NCBI GenBank assembly: GCA_037367355.1
Contig: CM074706.1
Location: 868,001-932,000 of the forward strand
DNA from: Neoscytalidium dimidiatum
Lineage: Eukaryota > Ascomycota > Dothideomycetes > Botryosphaeriales > Botryosphaeriaceae
Direction: 5' to 3'
DNA: 64,000 bases
Shown here: positions 11,179 to 22,130 of the stretch, one piece after another
How the letters are laid out: each line of letters starts with the position of its first letter
How positions within the stretch are numbered: position 1 is the stretch's first letter
Notes under the pieces: model-generated
Database searches by the model: none
What the model was told of the DNA's origin: nothing
The model's input: only the letters and a program-made list of their open reading frames with translations
Program-made: the position numbers and the translations under genes

Positions 11179-12700
11179 CTACAAGAGGCAGAGGGCAGCG
11201 GCGGCCGAAAGCAGACCAACAACACCAGCCATCGGAGACAGGCTGGAAGCCTTGCCGTTGAAAGGCGTGACAGGGATGCTGGGGGTAGCAGCGGGAGTGC
11301 CGACCACGGGGACGGTGGCCACGGGCTCGTAGCTGGTGAAGGTGACGGCGCTGCCGTTGCCGTAGGTGGTGGTCTCGGTCTCGAGGGAGTAGGAGGTGGA
11401 GAAGGAGACCTTGGAGGAGGAGGAGGAAGGCTTAGGAGTGACCGCCGGGCCGGGGGTGGTGGGGAGAGGGGTGACGACGGTGGGGATGGAGACGGCGGGG
11501 ATGGAGAGGGCCGGGGTGGAGGCAAGGTCGGTCGGGATGGAGAGGACCGGGGTCGAGCGGACGGGGGTGCTCTCGGCGGCGGCGGGAGGGGTGGTGGGCT
11601 CGTCGCTGGTGCCGCAGCTGAGGCCGCCCTTGACGATGGAGGAGAAGTCGGAGCAGCTGAGGTCGGCGTTGCTTGCGCCGGCGATGTCCCACGAGCCGCC
11701 GACCTCGGTCAGAGCGTCGAAGGTGAACTCCTCGAGGGTCGCGACGTCGAAGCTGAGGTCGCCAGTGACGGTCTCAAGGCTCTCGAAGCTGAGGCTGGAG
11801 AAGCCGCAGTCGCTGATCTTGAGGTCGCCGCCGACGGACTTGAGGGAGGAGAGCGAGAGGGAGTCAAGGTCCCAGACGCCGCTGATCTCAAGGGAGCCGC
11901 CGATGGTCTCCAAGGTGGAGAAGTCGAAGGTCTCGAGATAGCTGTCGGTGATGGTGATGGACTCGTCGATGCTGGTCAGGGCAGGGAAGGAGAGACCAGT
12001 GGCGTTGGAGATGGTGATCTGCTTGGCCGACTCGAGCTGGGGGAAGCTGATGTCAACAGCGTTGGTGTTTCCACCAATGGAGATCTCCTCGCTGACAGTG
12101 GTCGAGGAGATGCTGACGGACCATAGGAAGGAGTTCTCCTCGATGACGATCTTCTCGGGCTCGGCAACGTCGAGCTCGAGGCTAGTCAGGTAGGTGTCGC
12201 GGATCTCGATGGACGAGGCCTGCTCAATGCTGCTACCGAGGTCCACTTCCCACAGCAGGGGAAGGGAGGACAGGCTGAGCGAGTCAACCTTGCTCAGGGA
12301 AGGAAGGTCGAAGCCGGTGAGGAGAGTGGCATCGGACAGCTCGAGGCTGCCGACGGAGGTCAAGCTGTCGGCAGAGAAGTAGGTCAGGGTCTCAGCACCC
12401 TCCTCGATGGTGAGCGAGCCGGTGATCTCCTCGATGCCATCAAGCGAGATGGAGTCCCAGACATCCTTGGAGATGGCAATGCTGCCATCGAAGGTCTTGC
12501 AGGAAGCCAGGTCAAGGGCCTCCTCGATACCAACGGTGAGGATACCACCGTCAGGTGCCGAGCAGTCTGTAACATCAAGGTCAGCTTGAGCTCTGAGGCG
12601 GTGAGGACGTGAGAGAGTGGAAAGACTGACCAGCAGCGGTGGCAGCGCCGACAAGCAGGCCGGAAGCGGCAATAGCACGGAGCTTGGTTGAGTAAACCAT
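11179..12700 (-). CDS. ECM33: Ecm33-family GPI-anchored cell wall organisation protein
   Basis: Two exons: 12700-12631 and 12566-11179, separated by a 64-bp intron (GTCAGT...TTACAG). The product is 485 residues. Exon 1 encodes the signal peptide (MVYSTKLRAIAASGLLVG then AATAA). Mature sequence starts at DCSAPDGG and carries the beta-helical receptor-L repeats typical of Ecm33, for example SLEISGVWDLDSLSLSSL. Next come a paired-Cys end (DLSCSDFSSIVKGGLSC) and a Thr/Pro/Ser-rich stalk. The protein ends in a hydrophobic tail (SLSPMAGVVGLLSAAAALC), which fits a GPI-attachment signal. In yeasts and moulds this protein is needed for wall integrity and apical wall organisation. Length and architecture match the family, and no defect is visible. 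It is the intact counterpart of the broken L-domain gene at 5.5-7.3 kb. Confidence 0.96.
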
Positions 12701-15079
12701 TGTGAAGTGTGTGAATCAACCAGCTGTACTGCTCGGAGTATGGTGGTTGGGATGAAGAAGATTCTTGCACGCCCTTTCAAACATGAACAGGCTGGACGCG
12801 GAGGCTTTTAACTCTGAAGTCGCGGTCAACGACATGACTCCCGTGAGCGTGCTGGGCTGAACGCCGACGCCGTCCTTCGTGTCCGAGCGGTGGGTACCTG
12901 CATCGCCCTGATCGCTTGGAGCTCAGCCTCGAGAGCCAGCTTGCAGATCCCCGACACAACACCACCGCATATCCGGCCCAGCTCTCGTGCAAAGTATGGG
13001 GACGAGGGCTCGGCATGCTGCTGATCTGCAAATTCATCCAGGCAGCAGAAGCACAGTGCACCAACTTGGAGCCCGCTCTGTACCTTGGGGACATCGGCGG
13101 AGGGTCGTCTCCAGAATGCGTCCTTAGCATCACAGGCTCGTATAGGCCCCACTGAGCACTTGATGGCGTGAGAGCTTCAGCTACGGCGTGCCCGTCTCCA
13201 GTGGAGAACGATGCAGGAGAAGCGTTCGAGAACGGGGCCAGAACGCTAAGATCCCCAGATTAACGCCGCGCATGGAAGAAGGTAGCACCTTTCCGGACTT
13301 GGTGGCGGGATGCGGGATCACGGGTAGGTTGGTGTGTTGCCGTATGGCTAGGCACGCACCGCGGAAGATCGGGAGCCTTGAGTCATGGCGCTGGCGGATA
13401 GTTTTGTAAGATCGCCACGCTGGAGGAAGAACGAGGCTTTTTTTTTTCTCTGGGAGGACTTTAGCAGGGCCACGAATGGACGCCATCCACGTCAACTTGG
13501 CGAGAGGGTATACGGGATCATGTGCAGCGCTCACAGAATTCCGTAGAAAGGCATTGGCTCCTATTTTTGTGTACACGAGAGCAATTGCAGCGCACCACGA
13601 ATTTTCTATAGAGGCGGAGCTGACAATGGCGGTCAGTGATGTGCGCTGATTGGTCGGTAAAGGGCGGGTGCTGTGCAAACGTGCCTGAACATCGACGCAC
13701 AAGCCAATTGTCCGGTGTGGGCTAGTGGCTTCTGGATGGGGCAGGCCTCTATTGAAGGCCCGATTCCCGAGAAAAGGCGGTATCCCTGCATGAACAGTAG
13801 GGCTTATTCTTTCCGGTCTTTGGATGGAGGTGCCCGCCTGAAGGGGGAAAGGAACATACCTGAAACAAGCTAACGGACCTTTGTACACGCAGTCCTCGGC
13901 GTATGCTTTCCTTGTACATGTTCTCAGTCATGCGGGAAGGGATCTGATTTGTAGGAGCCCGGCATTGAAGCAAAGAGGCGGAATGTTTGAAGGCGTGATA
14001 TGAGCTTTACTCCAAATGCACAATGCAGGCCGAGACATTTCAATCAACGGGAAAGATCATCCTTGCACTTCGCTTCACCCCCAACAGTTTGACGTAAGAG
14101 GTCGGACCAGCCGATCTGATGTAGATGCCCATTGTCATAGCCATATTGGCCTCTGGGCGATTGCATCATCTACCTTTAGAGATACTATGAAAATAGCAAG
14201 CACCTTGCGCATTGCGATTTAAGACGGCCCTGCTACAGGATGACGGTTCAAGTCTTTCGCCATGGACTGCCATTATGATGCTATTCTCGAACGGGGTTAT
14301 ACACGGACTACGTGACGAGCTTAGTCCCACTCGAAGGACTCACCTAAAATTCTTCTGTAGAATTCGTTTAGTTTCAGGCCTCCGCTAGCTTTGTGACTCC
14401 ATCAACAGCTCCATTAAACTACTCCTTCAACGTAGCTCTTGCCTGCTCCTCTACTGCTCGCTCCACTTTCTCAAGGGCAGTCCTCCATCTCACACGCGTA
14501 ATTCCTTTGCAGAATAATGTCAGTGTGCCTCTTCAATCCAGTAGCCCAATAGGATTTTCTCGGCACCATACACAGGGAAAGAATTGTCACAGTAAAGCGG
14601 GGACTTTACCCGCTCGCCTTCCACGGTTACTGCGAGTCTGGGTGAGATAGAGATATAGGCCACAAGAGAAGCATATTTACACGCGAAGGAAGCCAGCGGG
14701 GCATGTACCGCTCCGGAGCAAAAATTACAGTAAGTATTGTCCGCTGAAAGAGGTAAAAGCAGTAAGTTGGAAAGGAGTTTCCTTAGCTCAACGCCGCCCT
14801 CGCCATGGACCAAAGTCATTCTAACACCCTTCCTCTTAACCTACCACGATGATACGTCACAATCTCAGTCCCAGAGCCCCAGCAATAGCAGCAGCAGCCC
14901 TGCTCAAAAAATCTTGGCCGTCACATACTTTGCCTCCCTCAGCTCTTTGAGCGAACCATGCAACGCCGTGCCCCTGAAGAAGCCCGACCGAAGATACTCT
15001 CCCTGCCTTCCCGTCTCCCGCAGCACAATACCAAGCAACTGCAGAGAACGGCACACACCGACCCATCCCCGACATACCT
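12701..15079. other. Long intergenic region, no gene seen
   Basis: About 2.4 kb. The proximal part is the ECM33 promoter. The longest open frame here (minus strand, about 13181-13888) has no ATG at its start and no domain-like sequence. The right end probably grades into remains of the HET pseudogene's 3' end. Confidence 0.5.
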
Positions 15080-17159
15080 GTGCTCCCACGGCCCATCTGC
15101 ATGCTCGTCCACATATCCCAGTTCTCCTATCTGCTGGCTTGCTTCAGTCTTGACGGATACACGCTCATCCCACACAGCAGCACCTCCATCTCGCCGAGCG
15201 GCCAGTACTCGCCACGCCGCGCATCCTCCGCCCGCCAATCCAAATCCACCGTCGTTTCCCCACCGACCACGTGCCGCCCGCCGTCGTACCGCAGCTCCGG
15301 CCTGCTGCTGCCGGCGGCCAGTGTCCGGCCAGTGCGTCTGCAGAGCCCCCCAAAGCATGCGGTCCGCGCAAGTTGTGCAAGTAGTAGCGGACATACACGC
15401 CGCCGCCGCTGACGCCGCCGCCGCTGACGCAGCCGAACGGGTTGACGTCGCTGGTGGCGACGTCCGCACTGGCGGACTCGACCGTCGCGAGCGGCGCGAA
15501 GTTGTCGCCCGTGCCTTGGAAGTCGACGCGTGAGTCGTGCGCCGCCCAGCTCCAGGAGAGGCGCGGTGGAGTGCTGCGGGGAGGTGCGCCGCGCGAGGTA
15601 CGCGTCGAAGGTCGGCACGAGGTGGTTGGTGGATCTCTGGCGGGCCCAGAGGAGGCCGGCGCCGTGGGCGGAGCAGAGGTTGACGCCCACAGGCTGGCGA
15701 CGTATCTATCTGAGGGGCGGTTGAGGGAGCCAAGGCGCTGGTGGAGGTTAGATGCTAGGCCGGAGATGGTAGGGAGACGGTCTTGGGCGAAGGTTAGTTG
15801 GCGGCTGGAGTAATCTTCGATCGTGCGGTAACAGACGTTGTAGGCGTTGGTGGTATCAAAGCTCTAGATGGTGCGCATGGTACCCTGGGCCCGGCTGGTG
15901 TGCCCGTTCTCGTGGTCGAAGCGGCCTTGCTGTTTTCCCGAAAGGGTTGGGGCGCTGATGTAGATATTTGCACTGCCCCGGAGGAAAATTGCAGCTCCTG
16001 GTGCGTCCATGCCCGGGTGATCCATTCCGAGAAGAAAGGGCTGCCGGGCGAATTCGCATTGAGAGGGTTTCCGATGGGTAGGATGTGATATGAGCCCGTG
16101 ACTGCAGGTGCGCGGTCCGGAGAGAATGGAATCTCGACGGTGGGCGTGGATCGGCCTGAAAAGCCATCTGCGACGGAATGTTGCAGAGCACGAATGGTCA
16201 GGCATGCGTTTTGATAGACACTTGCCATGTGGGCCGCTTCGAATTCCCAGTCATACTTATCATCTTGTACAATTCAAAGAGCACCAATCCACCTGTAGCG
16301 GATACCCAACCGCCTGGTCATGAGACCTGCGTCGTAGAGTGTTCCTGGAAGTCGCTGGAGAGGTATTCCTTTCCTCTATTCGAGCAGCGTCTGCCGTTCT
16401 GTTTTGAGAAAATATATCTGGTCTTGTGCGCCTCCCCAGCAATAGTTCAGTGCAGCATATGTCCTCTCGTCTACGTCTTTAAGGGCAGAGTCTCGCAATG
16501 GTGCATGTTCGTTTGTGACGAAAAGCCGAGGTTCATCTTGATCCGGCCGTCCACCCACATCAATCAAAGACGTTGGAACTGTAGGTACCTCTCTCAGACG
16601 AGGTAGAGATACCTTATTGAGGAACTTCCGGACGGTCTGGATGCCACGGTCCGAGAAGAGGTCGGCGGGCACGTGCCTTCTTTGCATCTCCAAAGCGTCC
16701 AAACACGCGGCTATCTCAAAGGATCTCATCAGTGAACTGAACACTAATAAAGTAAAAGTGTATGAACCGACCTGCATTTGCAGCAATGTCGATGAAAAGA
16801 CAGCTCGGCGCGCGGTTTTGGAACTGATACTCCAGTCATAGAGAGTCCACACCTCCGAATTCCAACGCAAGATTCCTTATCTCCACAGGGACACCATCGG
16901 GTTTTGTCCGCAACTCATCCAATATTCGGTTTTCCAACTTTGATAGAATTGTGTTCCGGAGGAAGTGGCAGAAGGCACACCCGGTAGCCTCAGCTATTTC
17001 TGACAGCTGCGGTAGGTCTGGTAACGCGTCATGTCGAACGTATTTCAGCTGGTTCTTCGAACCTCTCTCTTTTAGTAACTGTTTCCGACTGAAATTGCTG
17101 AGTGAGAGGGCTTGACAACGTATGCACAGTACGGTGACTGAGTGAGGCTGGCCCGACAC
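15080..17159 (-). pseudogene. HET-domain (heterokaryon incompatibility) pseudogene
   Basis: Read on the minus strand, a full HET-protein layout is recognisable. It runs from an N-terminal Cys-containing part (LCIRCQALSLSNF and TGCAFCHFLR), through VPTSLIDVGG, YAALNYCWGGAQDQIYFLK, GIPLQRLPGTLYDAG and TRRLGIRYRWIGAL, to IVQDDKYDWEFEAAHMASVY and EWITRAWTHQELQFSSG, and then IEDYSSRQLTFAQDRLP. It is interrupted in frame by TGA at 16838-16836, TAG at 16378-16376, TGA at 16276-16274 (where the family has Cys in the WIDSLCIIQDD motif) and TAG near 15866-15864. A frame change follows RAWTHQELQFSSGAVQI, and others occur in the C-terminal part. No ATG precedes the N-terminal segment in frame. An intron-like GTCGGT...GATAG at about 16778-16718 is still present. 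HET proteins trigger cell death on fusion of unlike hyphae; this copy should be dead. Confidence 0.88.
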
Positions 17160-18629
17160 AGGGCTCGACCATGTGGGATATGTCAGGCAATCACCGTCCC
17201 CAGATAGCGTACGAGGAGCTATATCGATGATCGCGGGCTTTCATGAAGCCAACTCGGAATTAGAAGAGGTGATGGGGAAGAATTCCGGCCCCGCTCTCTT
17301 CAGCAACAAAAGCAATTAGTTCGGAAAAAAGAGTATCCCAGAAGTACCCGCAAAGTAGAGTTGGCCGGCGCCTGAACATATCGAGGACACAGCTAGCTGA
17401 TCGTGTGATATGTGGAAATACCTGGCACTCGTCCTCTCTAGATAGCATAGGAGGATGGTTTTCGAGATAGAGAATCTGTCTCATAGCCCACATGAAGCAG
17501 AAGAGGGTTGACATGGCTGAGGCCAGTGGCGCCCTAATTGGATACAATGGGAGCCAGGGCAAATGTCTTGGACACCTGTTAAGCAATGCTGGTTAAATTA
17601 GACATGCGGTATCCCCATAAAATTACTGCTTTTTCTTGACTTAATTCCGTGGAATTGAACAAGCATGAAATCTGCTTTGTAAGTGTTGTTATCTTTGCCG
17701 TGGTTTTGCGTCTGTAACGGCATGCAGACTCATTGCTGTACACATATCACTGGAGACAGCCACTGTAGCAACGATTGCCTCAATGCACGCTTTCTTGTTT
17801 CCATACGTGTTAGCATTGATCAGAATCTATGATAAGAAATTAGCCAGATAATGTGCTAGAGCAGGGGTGATGAGGTGGCGAATAAGTACATGGATTTCCC
17901 AGCTAGCGTGTCTCCCCACTGCAAGAAGTGAGTATGGTGCATAGGTATGAGGCTCTTGCAATCTTGCATTTTTTTTTTCCTCCTTTCCAACACGTCTCCT
18001 CTAAATTTGAGCGTGATTGCCTAAGTATAGTTGTATGGTGGATTATGGTGATGAATGTTGACCGAGACGTACGTAGAAGTGGATATTTTCCAGCTAAGAT
18101 TCTGAAGATTTTGTAGAATGGCAGCAACAATAGGCAGCCGACAACCTCAAGAATGGACCAGCAGCGGAAGGATGGCCGTAAAAGTACAGTAAAGTAACCC
18201 TTCCATCTACTGTCGTTCACCGAGAGTCAAAGTCTTCTCGGAGGTAAGTATTCAACGATACAAACTCGTGTTCATCCGGCTCCGTTACGCTCCACGCCCT
18301 TCACTTGCGTAGTTTCAAGGAATGGCCCCTCGACCACCCACTGCAATCCAAGTCTGCATAAATATGTATCAGATACTCGATTGCTCTTAAGAGGAAGGCA
18401 TTACTGAATAGGTCTGAGAGATTCCGAGCTGTAAAGACGTACATTTTCCACATCAGGGCTAGAGCCCTTGAGTTGGTAAAAGTTGAACGTTTTGAGAGAG
18501 ATGTTTCCTTATCCAGTTGGCGTCATAGAAGGCGAAAAATGGGTAATTATGATTTTCCACGGGTGAAACCAGAGATCGCCATGATCGTAGTCCATCACTT
18601 TTGGTTCCCCAAATGATTTGAATGTGCGT
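17160..18629. other. Intergenic, no confident gene
   Basis: About 1.5 kb. Two minus-strand open frames of about 105-108 codons (17586-17260 and 18220-17903) show no domain. The region is AT-richer than its flanks, consistent with relict sequence next to the HET pseudogene. Confidence 0.45.
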
Positions 18630-19646
18630 TCAGTCATGGAGTTCCGCCGCTGCAATATAACCCTTATTCTCCACCACTCCTCTGTCCTTAACCACCGCCG
18701 TATACTTCACCACCCACTGAGGCGTGACATCACCCTTCAGGCCGTCCGTCGACTCGTCACATCCGGCTAGCACACCTGCACCCTTCTCGCTAGCACCAAG
18801 AAGCTCCCTCACAGTGCCGGAAGGAAGGATATTTGTGCAGTCGTTGTGAGTTAGCAACTCGATACCTTCTTGCTTGGCATATAATATCAGCGGTTTCGGC
18901 ACGACGCAGCAATCCCGCACGTTGATCTGATCCACACTCGGCCGCACCCGCGCTTTACTCAGGAAGCGTGATAGCCTCTGCGATCCGAACTCTGACAGCC
19001 CCAACTTCGCAATTAGACCTTCATCATGCAGCTTCTCGACTGCACGCCACGTCTCGATCATGCTGTCGATATCTTCTGCGCCTATGCCACTCTCCGAGCC
19101 GGAGCCGCCTGCCGGTATACTACTAGTCTCGTCGCTCTCCGAGTCTTCGTCATCGGCGTCAAACGCAATACCTGGGAAGGACACTATCAGGAGGTCGATG
19201 GAAGACACGTGCAGTTCCTTTAGAACGAAGTCTATTGCATCTCTTGTCTGTGCGACGCGCTGTGCAACGGGCACGTTGGGCAGGTAGAACAGCTTCACGG
19301 TGATATCGTAGGCGGCGCGCTCTTCGGACAAGCCTGAGTGCGAAAAGTCGATAGCGGGGATGTAGAGGTCTGTGCCCTGCTGAGAGGTCCAGTCGCGGAA
19401 CGAGATCGGTCGGCTGGTGGAGGCAGCATCACCGTTGGTGACTGGTGTTACTGCTTGCTGGTGGGCAGCGAAGTTGGCGCGGAGAGTGGATATGAGTTCG
19501 GCGTTGGATTTCTCGACAAGATTGCGGCGGATGGCGGAGGGGCCGCCACCCATGATGTTACTAACATGGGAGATGTGAGACTTGGCATAGGAATATGAGA
19601 GAGGTAGGATATGGGCCTACCCCGTGGAGAGAATTAGTCTCGTCAT
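18630..19646 (-). CDS. Glutamate-cysteine ligase modifier (regulatory) subunit, aldo-keto-reductase fold
   Basis: Two exons: 19646-19621 (26 nt) and 19560-18630, with a 60-bp intron (GTAGGC...GTTAG), giving 318 residues. The protein starts MTRLILSTGNIMGGGPSAIR and contains FVLKELHVSSIDLLIVSFPG, an acidic insert (DADDEDSESDE), EKLHDEGLIAKLGLSEFG, and RPSVDQINVRDCC with AKQEGIELLTHNDC. These are the hallmarks of the GCLM/GCS light chain, an AKR-like protein that binds the catalytic subunit and raises its activity in the first step of glutathione synthesis in the cytosol. The start is the ATG of the short first exon, which supplies the conserved first beta strand. It shares a 435-bp divergent promoter with APS1. 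Confidence 0.9.
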
Positions 19647-20081
19647 GGTGGGGTGAGGAATGGTGTTGGAGGCCTTGGACTGGGAGCGGCGCTTGAGGGC
19701 GCGGCGTGGGTGGAGGACTATATGCAACAAAGAGTGAAGATCGCGGTTCTGGCGCGAGGTAATCTCCATGCCGCGCTGGCAGAAAATTATGGCGCAATGT
19801 TTGCGCAACAAAGCAGCGGTGGAAGTGGGAGAGCTCGCGATAATGTAAGCAACATTTGAGCGGGCGGAGAGCGGACGGCGGGACTTGGGTCTCGGCTGCA
19901 GTTGCGGGGCCTTAGCGGGGCTCTTCCGCGCCGGCCGCCGCCGCCGCCGCCGCCGCCGCAGAGCCTTGGCTTGGCTCAGAGGTGCAGGCAGAGTGCAGCA
20001 GTCCAAACCCAAATTACCTGCGCTGTATCCAAAGGCCCCCTCCACCCATCCGCAATCTCCCAATACCCACGCAACACCACC
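19647..20081. other. Bidirectional promoter between GCLM-like gene and APS1
   Basis: About 435 bases, with a GCC-repeat stretch at about 19931-19960. No gene. It must serve both divergent genes. Confidence 0.6.
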
Positions 20082-20925
20082 ATGGCGATCAAGTAGGTGC
20101 CGCAATGCGCAACATAGCCCATACGCGATGCTGATTGCACCAGGTATCTGATCCTGCTCTCGCGCCAGGGCAAGGTGGTGCGTCTCCTAAGGCAACCTTT
20201 CTTGAAGCTTCGGGCTCCCGCTGACTGGAAGCGCAGCGCCTCGCCAAATGGTTCACCACTCTGTCCCCCAAGGACAAGGCCAAGATCGTCAAGGACGTCT
20301 CCCAGCTAGTCCTCGCCCGTCGCACTCGCATGTGCAACTTCCTCGAGTACAAGGGTATGCCACCTGGCCTCCGGTCGCCCACCTGCCTACGCCCCTTGTA
20401 GCGCAGCGGCTGAATCGCTCTCGCAGATACGCCCACCTGCCTACGCCCCTTGTAGCGCAGCGGCTGAATCGCTCTCGCAGATACTAAGATCGTCTACCGC
20501 CGCTACGCCTCCCTTTTCTTCATCGCCGGCTGCGATTCCGAAGACAACGAGCTCATCACTCTTGAGATCGTGCACCGCTACGTCGAGCAGATGGACAAGT
20601 ACTACGGCAACGTCTGCGAGCTGGACATCATCTTCAACTTCCAGAAGGCCTATTTCATTCTCGATGAGCTTCTTCTCGCCGGCGAAATGCAGGAGAGCAG
20701 CAAGAAGAACGTGTTGCGCTGCATCAGCCAGCAGGATAGCTTAGAGGACATGGAGGTAAGTTGATATCTGTGGTCAAATCTCAGAAAGGCAACCACAACG
20801 CACCACGGGAGTCTACGCTGTTCCGGCTGTTGCCAACTGCACATGTGCTTTCACAATGCGCCAAATCTAGACAGCGTTAACGCGTGCTGCAGGTCGAGGA
20901 TGACGGCGTCACCAAGATTGGATAA
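20082..20925 (+). CDS. APS1: AP-1 clathrin adaptor complex sigma subunit
   Basis: Five exons: 20082-20092, 20144-20177, 20237-20354, 20481-20755 and 20893-20925. The product is 156 residues, the usual size for small sigma adaptins. It starts [20 protein letters not shown], contains [40 protein letters not shown] and [20 protein letters not shown], and ends [10 protein letters not shown]. Sigma is the small chain of the heterotetrameric AP-1 coat that sorts cargo at the trans-Golgi and endosomes. The first exon has only 11 coding bases. Intron 3 carries a 54-bp tandem duplication that includes its 3' splice site. A second possible terminal exon lies at 21033-21080, preceded by TGCTGAT and AGCAG, and would give DADAIEDKIRQAGMI instead of the [10 protein letters not shown] tail. 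Confidence 0.95.
20376..20483. repeat. 54-bp perfect tandem duplication spanning an intron 3' splice site
   Basis: Copies 20376-20429 and 20430-20483 are identical. Each includes the branch-like GCTGAAT, the acceptor CTCTCGCAG and the first three bases (ATA) of the next APS1 exon. Only the second acceptor keeps the frame: using the first runs into an in-frame TAG nine codons on. Confidence 0.93.
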
Positions 20926-21080
20926 GCTCTGTCCTGCTTGCGTGTCCGGCGTGACGGCCGTACCTCGTCTCTACGTTGTCCTTCGCAAAATGCTAGACGC
21001 CGCGGAACTGTTTTGCTGATGGAATCGAGCAGGATGCGGACGCCATCGAGGACAAGATCCGTCAAGCGGGGATGATTTAG

Positions 21081-22130
21081 AAGCAGCCCCGTTCAATTCT
21101 GTTTGGTGTGTTCGGTCTGCGAAGCACGAACTAAGGCATGCATTGGAGGGAGTTTTGGTGTTAATTCGGTTCGTCTGGGTACTGGGGCTCAAAGGGGAGC
21201 TCTCCGTGTGTATGATACCTCCAACGCCCTTTGCCGCAGGCAAGGATGGCCTGGCGCTTGGATTTAGTGCCTAATGAAGCTACGAATACCTGCATCAACG
21301 GCCCCGAGACTTTCTCGTGCAGCTTGCTGCGCCCATTGGTCCGCTGAACAGCGACAAACTAACAGCCACTACCAGCTATGACCGCCGAGGTCTTTGCTGT
21401 ACTGCAAGATGCTGCTCGCCTATGGAGAAGCCACAGCGATACACGCGGCTGCATCCTGGACTCCAGATCGACGCTGTTACTCCAGGAATGCCGCGTCGTT
21501 TCTCCTCACGGCCCACCACGCGCTCGACCAGCACTACAACGCCGACCCTCAGCAGACATGTCAGCGCCGCTCAATTGGGCACGTTGTCTGGCAGCGGACC
21601 GACTTTAGCAGCACCTCTCACATGGAGCAGCAACGGCCCCTGAGTGGTGGACGGATGACGCAGGGCGCGGAATCACGTGCAGGTCAGTCCCAACTTGGTT
21701 GGCATCACGCAACCGGAGCCAGCCTGGAGCACGCTCTCCACTCTCGGTCCAGGCCCCCTACATCATCGCCGGTCCACCGCTCCACCTCACCCCCGATAAG
21801 GCGACGAACGTACCATGCCTATTATCTCCGTCAACCCCAGGACCACCACCATCGCATCCTCCTGCTAGACGACGCCCCATTGTCTCGCTCGTACAGCGCA
21901 CGAAGCTCGGTCTTTGCAGCCAGCCTAGAGTGGCCTTCGCGTGTTGTCTTGCAACAGCAGATCCTGGTCAGCACCGCACCTCCGCATCCGCCGAACAAAG
22001 CTGCGCCGCTTCCCCCGCTCGCAACAGCTCAGGAACAACCAATTCACATCACCCGCGGATACTACGACCCATTCCACGATTCCAGACCGTCTGCGTACAC
22101 CGGAAACCTCGACCCCGTATAAACACCACG
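21081..22130. other. Intergenic region upstream of MAF1
   Basis: About 1 kb between APS1 and MAF1. Open frames up to about 240 codons occur, but they have no ATG where expected, overlap in several frames and are rich in Pro/His/Arg, typical of GC-rich non-coding DNA. Probably the MAF1 promoter and long 5' UTR. Confidence 0.5.

Noticed and set aside
11113..12126. 337-codon Gly/Asp-rich plus-strand frame
   Set aside because: Antisense shadow of ECM33; its bias comes from the codon usage of that gene.
13181..13888. 235-codon minus-strand frame
   Set aside because: No ATG at its start, no recognisable motif and poor protein-like composition.
9762..16838. Repeat-induced point mutation (RIP) as the cause of the nonsense codons
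   Set aside because: Some stops could come from C-to-T changes, but the loci are not AT-rich or full of TpA, and the WIDSLC stop is not explained by RIP. Not claimed.
21394..22122. 242-codon plus-strand frame upstream of MAF1
   Set aside because: Starts without ATG, overlaps other open frames and is Pro/His/Ser-rich noise in GC-rich promoter DNA.
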